A stretch of DNA of 64,000 bases, from the NCBI GenBank assembly GCA_016185245.1, contig JACPNZ010000041.1:124001-188000 (forward strand). The letters are read 5' to 3'. The notes under the pieces are model-generated. The model was given only the letters and a program-made list of their open reading frames with translations. It was not told the origin of the DNA and did no database searches. Shown here in pieces: positions 1 through 8,380 of this stretch. A program made the position numbers and the translations under genes. The DNA comes from Hyphomicrobiales bacterium. GTDB lineage: Bacteria; Pseudomonadota; Alphaproteobacteria; Rhizobiales; Aestuariivirgaceae. Each line of letters opens with the position of its first letter. The first letter of the stretch is position 1.

Positions 1-558
1 GGAGCCGCCTGCTTCGAGCGACTGTTCAACGCTTGTTCTGCGCTGATGCTGACCATCGTCAATCATCCCAAGCCGGTCATCGCCGAAGTTCAAGGCCTAG
101 CGAGTGCCGCCGGCTGCCAGCTGGTGGCGAGTTGCGATCTGGCAGTCGCCGCCGACACTGCGAGCTTCTGCACGCCCGGCGTCAATATCGGTCTCTTCTG
201 TTCGACGCCGATGGTGGCCCTCTCCCGTACCGTGGCGCCCAAGCACGCCATGGAAATGCTGCTGACCGGCACGACCATTCCGGCGGCCGAGGCCCGCCGC
301 ATCGGGCTCATCAATCGTGTCGTATCGCCAAACAGCTTGAGCGAAACCGTAGATGAATTGGCACAAAAGATTGCCGGAAAATCGCAAACCACATTGCGCC
401 TGGGCAAGGCCGCCTTCTACCGGCAGCTCGATTTGCCGCTCGCCGAAGCCTATGCGATGACCGCCCGGGTGATGACGGAAAACCTCTTGAAGCACGATGC
501 CGAAGAAGGCATCGCCGCCTTCATCGACAAGCGTGCCCCCAGTTGGAGCGACGAGTGA
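1..558 (+). CDS. Enoyl-CoA hydratase/isomerase family protein (5' truncated by window edge)
   Basis: The reading frame is open from base 1, so the start lies upstream of the window and about 185 residues are visible. The crotonase fold is recognisable from the stretch HPKPVIAEVQGLASAAGCQL, whose small-residue loop helps form the oxyanion hole, and from the following CDLAVAAD segment. The later LLTGTTIPAAEARRIGLIN motif is typical of enoyl-CoA hydratases. Family members hydrate or isomerise acyl-CoA thioesters in the cytoplasm; the specific substrate cannot be told. The stop codon overlaps the GTG start of the next gene (GTGA), so the two are probably co-transcribed and translationally coupled. 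Confidence 0.88.
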   Translation, partial: GAACFERLFNACSALMLTIVNHPKPVIAEVQGLASAAGCQLVASCDLAVAADTASFCTPGVNIGLFCSTPMVALSRTVAPKHAMEMLLTGTTIPAAEARRIGLINRVVSPNSLSETVDELAQKIAGKSQTTLRLGKAAFYRQLDLPLAEAYAMTARVMTENLLKHDAEEGIAAFIDKRAPSWSDE

Positions 559-980
559 CGCCGCGCATCAACTTTGTCACGCTCGGCGTCGCCGATGTCG
601 GGCGGGCCCGCGCCTTCTATGAGCGGCTGGGTCTCAAGGCGTCATCGGCCAGCAATCCGCAGGTCGCCTTCTTCGATATCAACGGCGTGGTGCTCGGCCT
701 CTTCGGCTACGCATCGCTGGCCGAGGATGCCGGTCTCGAGGCGGGCGAACCCCCGGCGTTCCGCGGCATGTCGCTGGCCTGGAATGCCGCGAGCGAGGCC
801 GAGGCCGATGCCATCATGGCCCAGGCCGAGACGGCGGGCGCCAGGATCGTCAAGCCGGCCCAAAAGGTGTTCTGGGGCGGCTATTCCGGATACTTTGCCG
901 ACCCGGACGGGCACCTGTGGGAAGTGGCCTACAATCCCTATTTCCCCTTCGATGCCATGGGCCGCCTCGTCCTTCCATGA
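555..980 (+). CDS. VOC family (glyoxalase/bleomycin-resistance fold) protein
   Basis: This 141-residue protein has the vicinal-oxygen-chelate pattern. It opens with INFVTLGVADVGRARAFYER, has a middle strand with VAFFDINGVVLGLF, and ends with the characteristic GYFADPDGHLWEVAYNP. The family uses paired beta-alpha-beta-beta-beta modules to bind a metal or a small molecule; the substrate here is unknown. I prefer the GTG at 555, which overlaps the preceding stop (GTGA), over a TTG twelve bases earlier. Its own TGA overlaps the ATG of the next gene (ATGA), so three genes form a tightly coupled run. Confidence 0.85.
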   Translation: MTPRINFVTLGVADVGRARAFYERLGLKASSASNPQVAFFDINGVVLGLFGYASLAEDAGLEAGEPPAFRGMSLAWNAASEAEADAIMAQAETAGARIVKPAQKVFWGGYSGYFADPDGHLWEVAYNPYFPFDAMGRLVLP

Positions 981-1507
981 ACCACGACAGTTACGATCCG
1001 AACTATATCCGCACCATCCTGCGGAGTGTCAAACGCATCGCCCTGGTCGGGGCCTCGGAAAGTGCGGTCCGGCCCTCCTACCTGGTGATGCTTTATCTGA
1101 TCGACAAAGGCTATGACATCGTACCAGTCAATCCACTGCTGGCCGGGAAAAACATACTCGGGCGCCCCGTCTGGGCACGTCTTGCCGATGTCCCGGGCGC
1201 CATCGACATGGTCGACATCTTCCGCCGGTCGAGCGAGGCGGGGCGAATCGTCGACGAAGCGCTCGCGCTCGATCCCCTGCCCCAGGTCATCTGGATGCAG
1301 CTCACCGTCCGCGACGATGCTGCCGCTGGGCGCGCCGAGGCCCGCGGCGTCAAGGTGGTGATGAACCGCTGCCCCAAGATGGAATATGGCAAGCTGTCGG
1401 GCGAATATGCCTGGGTCGGCGGCAATTCGGGAGTGATCTCGTCGCGCCGCCAGACCTTGCATGAGAGCGGCCGGGTCCAGAGCCTGGGTCTTGCCGGGAG
1501 AGAATGA
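977..1507 (+). CDS. CoA-binding domain protein (YccU-like)
   Basis: The 176-residue product is a single CoA_binding Rossmann domain. It shows VKRIALVGASESAVRPSYLV near residue 20, the GYDIVPVNPLLAGKNILGRP strand, and the conserved closing segment VVMNRCPKMEYGKL near residue 140. Proteins of this type resemble the nucleotide-binding domain of succinyl-CoA synthetase and are thought to bind CoA; their physiological role is not settled. The ATG overlaps the upstream stop by four bases (ATGA). A CoA-binding gene next to an O-acetylhomoserine sulfhydrylase gene is a familiar pairing in rhizobia, which fits metY lying just downstream after a cytochrome gene. Confidence 0.85.
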   Translation: MNHDSYDPNYIRTILRSVKRIALVGASESAVRPSYLVMLYLIDKGYDIVPVNPLLAGKNILGRPVWARLADVPGAIDMVDIFRRSSEAGRIVDEALALDPLPQVIWMQLTVRDDAAAGRAEARGVKVVMNRCPKMEYGKLSGEYAWVGGNSGVISSRRQTLHESGRVQSLGLAGRE

Positions 1508-1531
1508 GACTCTTGCTGAAAGGATTGGCTG

Positions 1532-2086
1532 ATGCACACAATTGCCCGCAGCCGCTATGATCTGGTGGCGATGACCTTGCACTGGGTGATCGCCGTCATG
1601 TTGATCTTCATGGTTTTCTTCGGCGGCGATTTGATGCGGGGCGGTACCGACGTGAGTGCCGAGAGAAAAGTGTTTCTGGCCTCGTTGCATGTGAGCTTCG
1701 GCACCATCATTCTTCTGCTCTCGGTTTTCCGGCTCGCCTGGCGGCTGATCAATCCGCCCCCGCCCCTGCCCGCCACCATGGCTCGCTGGGAGGTGGCGCT
1801 CGGCAAGGCCACGCATCTTGCCTTCTACGCCATGATGACCGGCATGCCGGTGACCGGCTGGCTGAGCCTGCCAAGCCATGTGGCGCGCCACCCCTATTAT
1901 GCGGAAACCAGCATTGTCGGCCTGATCCTGACCCCGCTGGCGCCCGATCTCGGTCTGCCGGCAGGACGGCTGCACAGCCTCGGCGCGAAATTGGGCATGG
2001 TGCTGATCGGCCTGCACGTGCTGGCCGCCCTCAAGCACCAGTTCTTCGACCGCAACGGCCTGCTGCGGCGCATGAGTCCGCTCTGA
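1532..2086 (+). CDS. Cytochrome b561 family membrane protein
   Basis: This is a 184-residue four-helix di-haem membrane protein. Haem-ligand candidates are the histidines in MTLHWVIAVMLIF (helix 1), ASLHVSFGTIILL (helix 2), ATHLAFYAMM (helix 3) and the C-terminal GLHVLAALKHQFF. Cytochrome b561 proteins pass electrons between quinol and other acceptors at the inner membrane, including superoxide; the partner is unknown here. An AAAGGA ribosome-binding site sits just upstream of the ATG. Its stop codon abuts a palindromic repeat. Confidence 0.88.
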   Translation: MHTIARSRYDLVAMTLHWVIAVMLIFMVFFGGDLMRGGTDVSAERKVFLASLHVSFGTIILLLSVFRLAWRLINPPPPLPATMARWEVALGKATHLAFYAMMTGMPVTGWLSLPSHVARHPYYAETSIVGLILTPLAPDLGLPAGRLHSLGAKLGMVLIGLHVLAALKHQFFDRNGLLRRMSPL

Positions 2087-2132
2087 GCGTTTCCCGGCGA
2101 AGTGGAATCGCTTCGCCGGCAAGGAAACGCTC
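2085..2132. repeat. Palindromic intergenic repeat, copy A, first hairpin
   Basis: A long hairpin begins at the stop codon of the cytochrome b561 gene. The outer arms GAGCGTTTCC and GGAAACGCTC are perfectly complementary. The inner arms CCGGCGAAG and CTTCGCCGG surround the loop TGGAATCG. The centre AAGTGGAATCGCTT is almost identical to the centre of another hairpin at 19330-19353, which marks this as a dispersed element. It may also act as a terminator, but no T-tract follows. Confidence 0.75.
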
Positions 2133-2144
2133 CAGATTCATTGA

Positions 2145-2200
2145 CTTAGGGCATATCCTTATCGCCAAAGTGCTCGCACTTCGGCGGGATATGTCCTAAG
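2145..2200. repeat. Palindromic intergenic repeat, copy A, second hairpin
   Basis: A second stem-loop lies 12 bases after the first. The outer arms CTTAGGGCATATCC and GGATATGTCCTAAG differ at one position. The inner arms CGCCAAAGTG and CACTTCGGCG also differ at one position, around a CTCG loop. The two-hairpin arrangement is the same as at 19321-19430. It lies about 70 bases upstream of metY, so it may sit in or near the metY leader. Confidence 0.7.
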
Positions 2201-2268
2201 CGAAGCCTCGTTGTCGATTGCCGGCGGGCGGGCTAAGTTGGCTCCAACTTTTCAACCGGGAGGAAGCA

Positions 2269-3546
2269 ATGGCCGACAAGATTCCAGGATTTGATACGCT
2301 TGCAATTCACGCCGGCGCAGCCCCCGATCCCGCCACGGGAGCGCGCATCACCCCCATCTACCAGACCACGGCCTATGTCTTCGAGGATGTGAAGCACGCC
2401 GCCGACCTTTTTGCCCTGCGGGCTTTCGGCAACATTTACACCCGCATCATGAACCCCACCCAGGCGGTGCTCGAGGCCAAGACGGCGGCCCTTGAGGGCG
2501 GGACCGCCGCGCTCGCGGTCGCTTCCGGTCACGCCGCCCAGGTCCTGGTTTTCCATACCATGATGCAGCCGGGCGACGAATTCGTCGCGGTCCGCCAGCT
2601 CTACGGCGGCTCGATCAACCAGTTCAGCCATTCCTTCAAGTCCTTTGGCTGGCACGTGGTGTGGGCCGATGCCGAGGACATGAACTCGATCGAAAAGGCG
2701 CTATCGCCCAAGACCAAGGCGATCTTCATCGAATCGATCGCCAACCCGGGCGGCCGGGTCACCGACATCGCCGCCGTCGCCAAGATCGCCCGCAAGGCCG
2801 GCGTGCCGCTGATCGTCGACAACACGCTGGCCACCCCCTATCTGTGCAAGCCGATCGAGCACGGCGCCAACATCGTGGTGCACTCGCTCACCAAGTTCAT
2901 GGGCGGCCACGGCAACTCGATGGGCGGCATCATCGTCGATGCCGGCAATTTCGACTGGTCGAAGAGCGGGCGCTATCCGCTGCTGTCGGAACCCAACGAG
3001 TCCTATCACGGCCTCAAGCTGCACGAGACCTTCGGCGGCATCGCCTTCGCCATCGCCGCCCGGGTTCTCGGCCTGCGCGACCTGGGGCCGGCGATCGCTC
3101 CGCTCAACGCCTTCCTTATCCTCACCGGCATGGAAACCCTGGGCCTGCGCATGCAGCGCCACTGCGACAATACGCTGAAAGTGGCCGAGTGGCTGAAGCA
3201 GCAGCCCCAGGTGACCTGGGTCAATTATGCCGGCCTCAAGGACGACAAGCATTACGCCCTGCACCAGCGCTATTGCCCCAAGGGCGCCGGTGCGGTGCTG
3301 ACCTTCGGTCTCAAGGGCGGCTACGATGCCGGCGTCAAGGTGGTGTCGTCGGCGAAGCTGTTATCGCATCTCGCCAATATCGGCGACACCCGCTCGCTGA
3401 TCATCCATCCGGCCTCGACCACCCACAGCCAGCTTTCGGCCGAACAGCTCCGTCAGGCCGGTGCCGGGCCCGATGTGGTGCGGCTCTCGGTCGGCATCGA
3501 GGATGTCAGCGACATCATCGCCGATCTGGCCCAGGCGATCGCCTGA
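2269..3546 (+). CDS. metY: O-acetylhomoserine aminocarboxypropyltransferase (sulfhydrylase)
   Basis: This cytoplasmic PLP enzyme of the Cys/Met metabolism family (425 residues) makes homocysteine from O-acetylhomoserine and sulfide. The N-terminus FDTLAIHAGAAPDPATGAR and the following ITPIYQTTAYVF are typical of the MetY branch. The Schiff-base lysine is in HSLTKFMGGHGNSMGG and the C-terminal HPASTTHSQL segment is conserved. I chose the ATG behind a strong GGGAGGAAGC ribosome-binding site rather than an earlier in-frame codon at 2218. The last 32 bases overlap the convergent 3' end of ctaA. A second sulfhydrylase, metZ, lies at 49.5 kb. Confidence 0.93.
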   Translation: MADKIPGFDTLAIHAGAAPDPATGARITPIYQTTAYVFEDVKHAADLFALRAFGNIYTRIMNPTQAVLEAKTAALEGGTAALAVASGHAAQVLVFHTMMQPGDEFVAVRQLYGGSINQFSHSFKSFGWHVVWADAEDMNSIEKALSPKTKAIFIESIANPGGRVTDIAAVAKIARKAGVPLIVDNTLATPYLCKPIEHGANIVVHSLTKFMGGHGNSMGGIIVDAGNFDWSKSGRYPLLSEPNESYHGLKLHETFGGIAFAIAARVLGLRDLGPAIAPLNAFLILTGMETLGLRMQRHCDNTLKVAEWLKQQPQVTWVNYAGLKDDKHYALHQRYCPKGAGAVLTFGLKGGYDAGVKVVSSAKLLSHLANIGDTRSLIIHPASTTHSQLSAEQLRQAGAGPDVVRLSVGIEDVSDIIADLAQAIA

Positions 3547-4564
3547 GGAGGATATGAAGGTTCCACAGGGCGGCGGCGAAGACGATCAGCGCCCCGCCCT
3601 GGTGGAATAGCGCGAGCACAAGCGGCACCTGCCAGAGGAGCGTGGCGATGCCGAGAGCGATCTGCACCAGCACGGCTCCCAGGAGCAGCAAGGCTGCCGG
3701 CGTGCGTGCCAGGACTGCGAAACCTGCCACGAGCACGGCGATCACATAGGCGATCATGCGGTGATCAAACTGCACCGTCAGGGCATTCTCGAAAAAATTG
3801 CGCCACCACGGTTCCATGGCGAATAGACCCGTGGGCACGATGGCCCCGTCCATCAGTGGCCAAGTGTTGTAGCCCATGCCGGCATCGAGGCCCGCCACGA
3901 AGGCGCCCGCCGCGATCTGCAGGAACACCAGCACCGCGATCGTCAGCGCGCTGCGGTCGGCGGATTGCGACAACCTACGCCGGTCGCCATTGAGCCCCAT
4001 CACGACCCACAGGATGGCGCCAAACAGAAAAGTGGCAGCCGAAAGATGCGCGGCAAGCAGATACTGGCTTACGCTCACCCGGTCCTGGAGGCCTGACTTG
4101 ACCATGATCCAGCCCAGCAAGCCTTGGAGCACGCCAAGGGCGAGAAGAATGAAGAGCTTGGACCACATGCTGCGCCTGACAGCAGCCGTCACGACGAACC
4201 AGACTAGAGGGACTGCGTAGGCGACTCCAATGAATCGGCCGAGGAAACGATGTGACCACTCCCACCAGAAGATGAACTTGAACCCAGCGAGCGTCATGTC
4301 GGGGTTCACGATCCGGGCCTGCGGGATCAACTTGTATTTGTCGAAGAGCTCCATCCACTGCGCCTCGGTCAGCGGCGGGATGACCCCGAGCAGCGGTTGC
4401 CATTCGGTAATCGACAGGCCGCTTTCGGTCAGTCGGGTGGCCCCGCCGACGATCACCATGGCGAAGACCAGAAATGCCATGGCGTAAAGCCACAGCCGAA
4501 CATGGGGCTCGGCCGCGCTCTGGCGGGGTGTTGGTACTTCCATGGCCGCGAGATAGGGCACCAT
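3515..4564 (-). CDS. ctaA: Haem A synthase, COX15/CtaA family
   Basis: This polytopic inner-membrane protein of about 349 residues oxidises the C-8 methyl of haem O to give haem A for cytochrome c oxidase. The family signature VIVGGATRLTESGLSITEWQ near the first helix is clear. Later helices include WWEWSHRFLGRFIGVAYAVP, AAHLSAATFLFGAI, QFDHRMIAYVIAV and LALFHQGGALIVFAAAL, whose histidines are the likely haem ligands. The furthest-upstream start codon is a TTG at 4579; ATGs at 4564 and 4543 are more plausible, and none has a strong ribosome-binding site. It diverges from the DUF2842 gene and overlaps metY tail to tail. Confidence 0.92.
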   Translation of the reverse strand: MVPYLAAMEVPTPRQSAAEPHVRLWLYAMAFLVFAMVIVGGATRLTESGLSITEWQPLLGVIPPLTEAQWMELFDKYKLIPQARIVNPDMTLAGFKFIFWWEWSHRFLGRFIGVAYAVPLVWFVVTAAVRRSMWSKLFILLALGVLQGLLGWIMVKSGLQDRVSVSQYLLAAHLSAATFLFGAILWVVMGLNGDRRRLSQSADRSALTIAVLVFLQIAAGAFVAGLDAGMGYNTWPLMDGAIVPTGLFAMEPWWRNFFENALTVQFDHRMIAYVIAVLVAGFAVLARTPAALLLLGAVLVQIALGIATLLWQVPLVLALFHQGGALIVFAAALWNLHILLRRSPGPDRR

Positions 4565-4641
4565 ATCGGCGGCCGGCAAGGGATGAAGCGCCGCATGGCT
4601 TGGCTTGCCAGCCGAACCCGATGCGGGTAGCTCAACGGACT

Positions 4642-4854
4642 ATGACCCAGCGCGCCCGCAAACTCGTCGGCACCTTTGCCACGGTCGGATTCCTGATCAT
4701 CTACAGCCTTGTTGCCATGACGGTGGGCGGCCAGCTGGTCCTAGGCGGCGGACTTGCGGTCGAACTGCCCTTCTATATCGCAGCCGGCATCGCCTGGCTT
4801 CCGCCCGTCATGCTGCTGATAAGGTGGATGGCGAAGCCCGATCCTTCGACTTAG
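4642..4854 (+). CDS. DUF2842 family small membrane protein
   Basis: The 70-residue product has two predicted membrane helices, one around TFATVGFLIIYSLVAMTVGG and one around LPFYIAAGIAWLPPVMLLIR, and ends RWMAKPDPST. This matches the short alphaproteobacterial DUF2842 family, which has no assigned function. An in-frame ATG at 4621 would add seven residues; the one at 4642 fits the family length better. The TAG stop interlocks with the TAA stop of the convergent deacetylase gene within the four bases TTAG. Confidence 0.75.
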   Translation: MTQRARKLVGTFATVGFLIIYSLVAMTVGGQLVLGGGLAVELPFYIAAGIAWLPPVMLLIRWMAKPDPST

Positions 4855-5909
4855 GCGACGTTGAGCCGGCGGAAGCCGTTGATGAGCGCGAGGGCGGTGC
4901 CCGACAGAAGCACCTCGACATAGCGCAGCTTCTGGTATTCGCCCGACAGCGACACCCGCGGCAGGGCCATGAGATGTTCGCCATGGGCGTCGAACACCAG
5001 GCCCTTGCGGGTTGTGACCGCAGTCACGAATCCCGCCTCGGCGGCCAGCCGGAAATCGCGGCGACCGGCCGAATCGGCGTCGCCATAGGGATAAGCGAAA
5101 TGCCTCGGCCTGCGGCCTAGCTCGTCGGCGATACGTTCGGCGGAGCCGGTAAGTTCGGCCAGTGCCTCGGTGTCTGAAAGCTGGCCCACGGCGTAGTGAT
5201 TGATGGTATGGGCGCCGATCGTGCACAAGGGATCGCTGGCGATAAATCGCAACTCGTCCCAGGTCATCGCGGCGGCCCGGCAGATGGCCTCGAGGTTCAC
5301 GCCGCGAGATCCGCAGAAGTCGCGGATCCACTGGCGCTGGCGATGCGGTTCCAATTGGCGCACCGGCCAGTAGAGCTGCTGCCAGGCTTGCTGCTTCTGG
5401 GCGTCGGAAGCCGTATCAAGCGCGAATTGATCGCCCGCCACCGCAGTTTCGATCCGGGTCTCGCCGGCGATCGCCGCCTCGAGCCCGCGCCACCACAATT
5501 CGCAAGTGCCGTCGGCAATCGCCGGAGCCACGTAGATCGTAAAAGGACAGCGGTTGCGGCGAAACACCGGCAGGGCGTGAACTAGATTGTCGCGATAACC
5601 GTCATCAAGGGTGAACGCCGCGAAGGGCCGCGCCGCCGGCATTTGGCCGCCGAGCCGCCCGGCAACCTCGTCCAGGCCGACCAGATCGAAGCCTCTGGAT
5701 TTCACCAGGGCAATGACCTGGTCGAGGAATTCCGGGGTGACTTCAAGGCCGGCATTGGGGGCAAAGCCGCGGCCCGAACCGCCGCCGGGGCGCACGTGAT
5801 GCAGCATGAAGATGGCGCCGCGCCCGCCGAATATGCCGCGTAGCACCTGGGAGGCGCCCGTATAATAGAGGACGTCGAGACTGGTCCTGAGGATCGCCGA
5901 CTTCGCCAT
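4851..5909 (-). CDS. Polysaccharide deacetylase (NodB/CE4 fold)
   Basis: The 352-residue product carries the CE4 deacetylase signatures. FTLDDGYRDN near residue 120 is the catalytic TFDDG motif with the base and a metal aspartate. IGAHTINHYAVG near residue 230 supplies the metal histidines, and HFAYPYGD follows. The enzyme would remove acetyl groups from a glycan. Its place beside the chain-length regulator gene suggests it modifies the exported polysaccharide of this locus, or its lipid-linked intermediate. There is no obvious signal peptide. It lies 67 bases downstream of the Wzz-like gene on the same strand and is probably co-transcribed with it. Confidence 0.87.
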   Translation of the reverse strand: MAKSAILRTSLDVLYYTGASQVLRGIFGGRGAIFMLHHVRPGGGSGRGFAPNAGLEVTPEFLDQVIALVKSRGFDLVGLDEVAGRLGGQMPAARPFAAFTLDDGYRDNLVHALPVFRRNRCPFTIYVAPAIADGTCELWWRGLEAAIAGETRIETAVAGDQFALDTASDAQKQQAWQQLYWPVRQLEPHRQRQWIRDFCGSRGVNLEAICRAAAMTWDELRFIASDPLCTIGAHTINHYAVGQLSDTEALAELTGSAERIADELGRRPRHFAYPYGDADSAGRRDFRLAAEAGFVTAVTTRKGLVFDAHGEHLMALPRVSLSGEYQKLRYVEVLLSGTALALINGFRRLNVA

Positions 5910-5976
5910 GGGCTCGTTTTAAACTTCCGTACCAATGACGAAGCCTAGCGCGAGCCGGTGAATAAATCTTTGAACC

Positions 5977-8193
5977 TCAGGCCGAGACGGTCCGGCGAGC
6001 GAGTTCTGCAGCGCTCCCCGCCTGGCCGGCGATCACCAAGCGGGCCGCGCGCTGTCCGGTTCTGGCAAGGGCCTGGACGGTAGCCGCCGCGTCGCTAAAT
6101 CGCGATACCGGCGCCACCACCAGAACCGCCTGGCAGCGCTCGACAACAGCCGTCTCGTCGGCCACCCTCTCCCCGCCATTTACCACCACCGCGTCATAGG
6201 TCTGCCCCAGGGCCGCCAGCACGCTTTCCATGCGGTCATTAACCGATTTGATCGCCCGCTCGCTGCGGTCATGGCCGAAGCGCAAGAGATGCACGGTTGA
6301 GAACTTGTCGCGGCCGATCACCTTGGTGAAAGGTGCCGCGCCCGTTACCAGATCGGCGATGCCGGGACCTTCGGCGATGCCGCACAGGGTTTCGAGCCAG
6401 GAACCCGCCGCGGCGAGATCGGCGATGATGACGCGCCGGCCCTGGGCGGCAAGTGCCCGGGCAAGTACCACTGCCGCCACCGAACAATCACCATCCCCCG
6501 TGTTCATGCCGGTGATGGCGAATCGGCTGGCGCTCGCCTCGCGCATCAACCCATCGGCCCAGGTTGCCATTTGACCGCCGGCGACCGATGCCTCATGTTC
6601 GACTACGGCAATGGCCTGATTGGGTTTGGCCGGCAGACGCGGAAGACTTGCCAGGGGTTGCACCAGGCTCGCCGGTGGTGCTGGTGCCATCACCGGCTCG
6701 CGTTGAATCTCGGCAACGGCTGGCGCCATGGAAACCTTTCGGACCGGGAGTTCGGTGGGCGTTTCCACCACGCCCGCCGTGATGCGGTTGGCCGCCGCCA
6801 TGATCTCCGCCAGGAAGGCAAAACCCGTCGCCACCACCAGGCCGGCAAGGGTTATGAGCAACACCAGAGGTCCGCGTTTCGGGAAGCTCGGCGCGCTCAA
6901 CACCGGGGCGCTCTGGATGATGCGGGCAAGTCCCGGCTGGGCCGCCGCATCGAGGCGGGCGCTGGCCTCGGCATAGCGGGCCAGCAGGGTTTCGAGCAGG
7001 GCCCGGTCGGCGGCGGCGTCGCGCTCCAGGGCCTTGAGCTTGACGTCGTCGAGATTGGAAGCCGACTCCCGCGTCTTCATGGTTTCGAGCGAGGCCCTGA
7101 GAGCGGCCTCGCGGGCCCCGGCGATGCGCGCCTGATCTTCAAGGCCCGTCACGATCTTGTGGGCTTCGCTGCGCATCTGTTTGTCGATGTCGGCAATCTC
7201 ACCCTGAGCCGCGATGATCTTGGGATGGCCCGGCAGATAGGTGGCGGAAAGTTCGGCCAGGCGCCGGGTCGCATCGGTGCGCTGTTCCTTGAGCTTCTGA
7301 ATGGTAGCGGAAGCCAGCACTTCGGAGGAATTCTCGATCGAACCCTTGCCGGAGAGGAGTTTGCCCACGGCATCGGCCCGGGCTTGGGCCTCGGTCGAAG
7401 CCGTTTGGGCGACAGTGATCTGGCTGCTCAGTTCGGAAATCTGCTGGGCGCCGAGCGTCGTCGTGGCGCCCCGCAACAGGCCTGCTTTGGTGCGGAATTC
7501 CTCGACGGCGCGCTCGGAACGCGCCACCTTGCCGCGCAAGGTATCGATCTGTTGCGACAGCCATTCGCGGGCTCGTTCGGTGGGCTGTGACTGGCTCTCG
7601 CGGGTTGCCATCACATAGGTTTCGGCGAGCGTGTTGGCGATCTCGGCGGCGATCTCGGGCGTGGCGGCGGTATACTTGATGCCGATGACGTTGGACTGGG
7701 GCAGCTGATAGACCGACAGCTCATTCGTATAATGATCAAGCGCCCTCACCTCCGGCGTCTTGAGGCGCGGATCCTCGCCGAAGCCGAGGGCGAGCTTCAC
7801 CTTCGCCGGCAGGCCGAGCCCGTTGAGCAGCACATTGAATTCGGCGTTTTGCTCAAGATGCAGCGTCGCCACGACACGCCGGCCGAGATCGTCGGAGCGG
7901 ACGACCGACATCTGGCTCGCCACCACCCGGTCATCGACGGCACCGCCGGAGGCTGTTGCCACGGTGTTCGCCGCCTGCACCCGGTCGAAAGGAGTTTCGA
8001 GATTCTCGATCAGCACCTGGGCTTCGGCAGTGTAGACGGGCTTCAGAACATTGACTAGCGCCAGCCCGCCGCCAAACGCCAGCAGCGTGGCCAGACCGAT
8101 CGCCCGCTTGTGCCGCGCCACCCCATACAGCACCTCGACAATACTGATGGCCGGGCTCAACTGGCTTTCACCTGGTGCGATCGTTGGCGTCAT
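5977..8193 (-). CDS. Polysaccharide co-polymerase, Wzz/GumC type, with degenerate tyrosine-kinase-like domain
   Basis: This 738-residue inner-membrane protein controls polysaccharide chain length and export. Residues about 15-110 form the Wzz domain with a first membrane helix near residue 40. A long coiled-coil region follows, and a second helix (VLLITLAGLVVATGFAF) lies near residue 445. The C-terminal cytoplasmic domain aligns by position with BY-kinases such as CpsD or ExoP. However, the Walker A region near residue 566 reads TGDGDCS instead of GEGKS/T, the Walker A' near residue 590 reads IIADLAAAG, and the Walker B near residue 668 reads VVVNGGE. There is no C-terminal tyrosine cluster. 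I infer that the kinase function is lost. It diverges from the export lipoprotein gene. Confidence 0.88.
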   Translation of the reverse strand: MTPTIAPGESQLSPAISIVEVLYGVARHKRAIGLATLLAFGGGLALVNVLKPVYTAEAQVLIENLETPFDRVQAANTVATASGGAVDDRVVASQMSVVRSDDLGRRVVATLHLEQNAEFNVLLNGLGLPAKVKLALGFGEDPRLKTPEVRALDHYTNELSVYQLPQSNVIGIKYTAATPEIAAEIANTLAETYVMATRESQSQPTERAREWLSQQIDTLRGKVARSERAVEEFRTKAGLLRGATTTLGAQQISELSSQITVAQTASTEAQARADAVGKLLSGKGSIENSSEVLASATIQKLKEQRTDATRRLAELSATYLPGHPKIIAAQGEIADIDKQMRSEAHKIVTGLEDQARIAGAREAALRASLETMKTRESASNLDDVKLKALERDAAADRALLETLLARYAEASARLDAAAQPGLARIIQSAPVLSAPSFPKRGPLVLLITLAGLVVATGFAFLAEIMAAANRITAGVVETPTELPVRKVSMAPAVAEIQREPVMAPAPPASLVQPLASLPRLPAKPNQAIAVVEHEASVAGGQMATWADGLMREASASRFAITGMNTGDGDCSVAAVVLARALAAQGRRVIIADLAAAGSWLETLCGIAEGPGIADLVTGAAPFTKVIGRDKFSTVHLLRFGHDRSERAIKSVNDRMESVLAALGQTYDAVVVNGGERVADETAVVERCQAVLVVAPVSRFSDAAATVQALARTGQRAARLVIAGQAGSAAELARRTVSA

Positions 8194-8380
8194 GGGCCTG
8201 TTGGGGAAAAGGGAATCTGGCGCGTGCCGTCAAATTGGCGCCGTCATGGTAACCAATTCCTTAACGCTCGCCCTAAATAAGGGCCGGGCGCATTCATTTT
8301 AAATCATTGCTAACCATGATTGCCTACCGTCCGAAAGACTGGGCACCGGGACTCGGGCCGCGAATAGCTGGAACTCCAAC

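Noticed and set aside
938-2122. A 394-codon minus-strand frame over the CoA-binding and cytochrome b561 genes
   Set aside because: No recognisable domain, and both plus-strand genes are convincing.
2201-2268. Possible SAM-II riboswitch before metY
   Set aside because: The conserved SAM-II pseudoknot blocks could not be found by eye; only the palindromic repeat and a ribosome-binding site are seen.
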